From Bradyrhizobium sp. SZCCT0231 (GTDB taxonomy: Bacteria; Pseudomonadota; Alphaproteobacteria; Rhizobiales; Xanthobacteraceae), in NCBI RefSeq assembly GCF_018130245.1, contig NZ_JAFCKP010000006.1:248001-312000 (forward strand): a DNA stretch of 64,000 nucleotides. Reading direction: 5' to 3'. The notes beneath the pieces were generated by a model. The model searched no databases. It was not told the DNA's origin and saw nothing but the letters and a program-made list of their open reading frames with translations. A program made the translations under genes and the position numbers. Below are positions 61,939 through 64,000 of this stretch, in pieces. Numbering within the stretch: the first letter of the stretch is position 1; each line of letters begins with the position of its first letter.

Positions 61939-63324
61939 TCAGGCGTCGATGACCGCCTCGAGTCCAAAATCGGCGAGCGTTCGAGAGACTACCAGGCGAA
62001 GTTCGTCGGCCGTGGTCGGCGTGGGTTGCAACTGGCAGGCTTCTATGCACAGAGAAACCTCCTGGCCGTAGCGAGAGGCCACGACGACGAGATGACCATG
62101 GGAACGCTCCAGATCCTGGCGCGTGACGTTGACATCGACGGCTCGCGTCAGCAAGCGCCGGCACGGTGCGCCGTCGATGCGCGCGAGCCCGTCCGGCAGC
62201 ATTCCAAGATCGGAGCAGCTCACCGGCAGCTCATCGGCATAATCAAACAACCGGTTCACAAGCGTCTTTGCGGCGGTGCGGGGCATCCAGGCGATGGCAG
62301 GGAGCAACGAAGTCAGTAGATCGGTCTCACTTTTCCTCGCGCCACGAAGCAGCGCCCTCGCCTCATTCACGGGCTCCAGATTCCTGGTGAGGCCTTCAGG
62401 CGCGACGTTCATCATGTGGAATTCAATCGCCAGCGCGCGTTCGTCGGCCAGCCCACGCCTTCGGCTTCTTGGGACAAGCAGGCTGATCGCGCCGTCCGAG
62501 AATCGGCGGCGGCCCAGACGCGATGCCAGGGACGCCACGAAGCCCGGCAGCAGCGTACCCATCCCACCACCGAGCCGCTGCTCGCACGCGGACCAGATGC
62601 GTGACGCAACAGTCACCGCGACAGCTGGGAGCTCGATGATCGTTGATGGAGCGTGACCCGCCTCGGCGGCTGCAATGGCCTGGTCCTTCGCGGGAGCGGC
62701 GGACCTGCTCCAGTTCGCCCGCGCAATCCGAGCGAGTGCGTCGACCGTCTGCGGGGCGTCAGCAAGGATCTGCAACGCGTCAGACACGCAACCTGACAGC
62801 AGCCCGCGAGCGCCTTTAGGCAAGTACTGATTCGGAACGCCCGTACCGTTCACGGCAGCCGCGATGACGCGCAAGGCTCCCATCCCGTCGAGCACCAGAT
62901 GCGAACCGACGATGCTCACGGCCGTGCTGCCATCATCGAATGACTGGATGGCCATTCGCCCGGGGGGACCGATGACAGGGTCTATCGGTGCGCGCGCCTG
63001 CTGGTTGGCCCAGTGCAGCAGCTGCGATCGTGGCAGCAGGTCCGAGCCATGCTCGAACGGAATGGACCCTGCGGCCGGCTTCACCCAACGCGGCCTGCCC
63101 CATGGCAAAGGTGACGGCTCAATGAGCCGATTGAATGACAGGGCGGTGAGCCGTTCGTATGTTTGCACCAGCGCGTCGAGATTCACGTCACGATCATAGA
63201 TCCAGAGGCATTGCATCAACTGGCTCCGGCCGGTGACCCTGAACAATTCGTAGGCTAGTTGGTCGAGCCAGGCGAGGCGGTGCCTCGCGCATGTGGCGTT
63301 GCAGGCCGTGCTTGTCTCAAGCAT
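61939..63324 (-). CDS. Condensation/acyltransferase-like protein (WS/DGAT, PapA type)
   Basis: A 461-residue protein from the ATG at 63324, which overlaps the stop of the preceding gene by eight bases. It has SPLPWGRPRWV near residue 71 and an intact HxxxDG motif, SHLVLDGMG (H142, D146, G147). SCSDLGMLPDGLARIDG near the C-terminus parallels SNLGDLPKDVLQIDGH in the next gene. It is probably an active acyltransferase. It is followed 47 bp later by the HxxxDM paralogue. Confidence 0.75.
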   Translation of the reverse strand: MLETSTACNATCARHRLAWLDQLAYELFRVTGRSQLMQCLWIYDRDVNLDALVQTYERLTALSFNRLIEPSPLPWGRPRWVKPAAGSIPFEHGSDLLPRSQLLHWANQQARAPIDPVIGPPGRMAIQSFDDGSTAVSIVGSHLVLDGMGALRVIAAAVNGTGVPNQYLPKGARGLLSGCVSDALQILADAPQTVDALARIARANWSRSAAPAKDQAIAAAEAGHAPSTIIELPAVAVTVASRIWSACEQRLGGGMGTLLPGFVASLASRLGRRRFSDGAISLLVPRSRRRGLADERALAIEFHMMNVAPEGLTRNLEPVNEARALLRGARKSETDLLTSLLPAIAWMPRTAAKTLVNRLFDYADELPVSCSDLGMLPDGLARIDGAPCRRLLTRAVDVNVTRQDLERSHGHLVVVASRYGQEVSLCIEACQLQPTPTTADELRLVVSRTLADFGLEAVIDA

Positions 63325-64000
63325 CGAAAAACTCGCCCGCGAGTTCGTAGTCAGCCAGGAGCCGTTCGACCAGCGCACGAAGATGCTGAGGCTCCGTTAC
63401 CACGCCAGGCTGGTAGGCAACAAAGCTGAGGGCGATAAACCCGGGTATGACGCCGGCGAAGAGTGTGGCCACGCCTTGACGGGCCTCGATCGCGCGGCGC
63501 GCGACCGGGCGGTCGATGCCGCGAAAGCACATTCCATCAGCCGCATGGCCGTCGATCTGGAGCACGTCCTTGGGCAAGTCGCCCAAGTTCGAACATGTGA
63601 TCGGCAGGTCGGCGAGCGCGCCAAGCGCAAGATGGCTCGCGGCCGAAAATGCCCGTGGAGGCACAAAGGGCACCAAGGGCAGCAGCTTGGCAAGTCGATT
63701 GGGCTCCCGTCGCGTCCGCAGCAACGTAGCCCGCAGACGCCGCTGCAACCCATGCAGGCGGCCGCGCGGCTCGTCGACACGCACCTTCAATGTGGCAAGC
63801 GCGACGTCGTTCCCGCCGGTGTGCGACAGACTCTCGCGCTGGTTCACGGGGAACAACAAGGTCACTTCTTCGTCACGGACGCGACCGAGCGCCTCGGCGA
63901 ACGCCGCGCTCATCGCTGCCAGGAGCGCGAGACGGTTCGCTCCGCGGCTCCGCGCCCTGGCGTCCCAGATCGACGTGGGTACGCGTAGGAAGGCGGACGG
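63317..64000 (-). CDS. Condensation/acyltransferase-like protein, N-terminus cut by window edge
   Basis: The frame is open from the right edge to a stop at 63317-63319, giving 227 C-terminal residues. Features shared with the two downstream paralogues include VTLLFPVNQRESLSHTGGND, PITCSNLGDLPKDVLQIDGH and a Leu-rich closing helix (LRALVERLLADYELAGEFF). The HxxxDG half lies beyond the window. It overlaps the next gene, so the three genes are translationally linked at least in part. Confidence 0.75.
   Translation of the reverse strand, partial: PSAFLRVPTSIWDARARSRGANRLALLAAMSAAFAEALGRVRDEEVTLLFPVNQRESLSHTGGNDVALATLKVRVDEPRGRLHGLQRRLRATLLRTRREPNRLAKLLPLVPFVPPRAFSAASHLALGALADLPITCSNLGDLPKDVLQIDGHAADGMCFRGIDRPVARRAIEARQGVATLFAGVIPGFIALSFVAYQPGVVTEPQHLRALVERLLADYELAGEFFDA

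Overview
The window is high-GC DNA with long, tightly packed genes. It most resembles a soil or plant-associated alphaproteobacterium of the Bradyrhizobium type. The basis is gene content (vanillate O-demethylase, ExoP/Wzc-like co-polymerase, a rhizobial-type exopolysaccharide locus, DUF5681) and two long palindromic interspersed repeats (7547-7639 and 10636-10782) of a style I associate with Bradyrhizobiaceae. The genus call is an inference, since no rRNA or core marker is present. I found no tRNA, rRNA or CRISPR array.

Region 1 (1-17.7 kb) is ordinary chromosomal metabolism and regulation. It holds a GMC oxidoreductase (cut by the left edge) behind a TetR regulator, an NTF2-like protein, a membrane protein, a TetR-EamA exporter pair with matching palindromic operators, and a GGDEF-EAL protein. 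A vanA-GntR-vanB vanillate demethylation operon follows, with two TGTATACA operator cores upstream. Then come phosphoglucomutase, a secreted lytic transglycosylase, an OmpR-type response regulator, an acyltransferase, an MBL-fold hydrolase and an aldose epimerase.

Region 2 (17.8-46.2 kb) is a large Wzx/Wzy-type surface polysaccharide locus. It encodes an initiating phospho-sugar transferase, four GT4 glycosyltransferases, two Wzx-like flippases, a Wzy-like polymerase, a Wzc/ExoP-like tyrosine autokinase and four acyltransferases (a fifth lies at 14.65 kb). It also has a pyruvyltransferase-family protein, a metallophosphatase and two related clan GH-A hydrolases. One hydrolase is a 1302-residue protein whose middle is an array of RHS/YD-like repeats with an exact 498-bp period, ending in a single RTX nonapeptide and a type I secretion-like tail. 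It is the most unusual object in the window. Neither a Wza-type outer membrane exporter nor a type I secretion apparatus is present here.

Region 3 (46.2-56 kb) is an accessory, partly decayed stretch. It contains small hypothetical genes, a DUF5681 gene, an intact PIN toxin-antitoxin pair, a frameshifted vapB whose vapC is lost, an orphan vapB next to a duplicated 3' piece of a DNA methyltransferase, and the intact ParB-domain methyltransferase in a possible operon with a TetR-like gene. It also holds a possible PD-(D/E)XK-like protein divergent from an XRE regulator with twin operators, and a glycosyltransferase pseudogene.

Region 4 (56-64 kb) carries a four-gene MacAB-like exporter (adaptor, ATPase, two FtsX permeases). 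It converges on three tandem condensation/acyltransferase-like genes, the third cut by the right edge. Together they may make and export an unknown acylated product.
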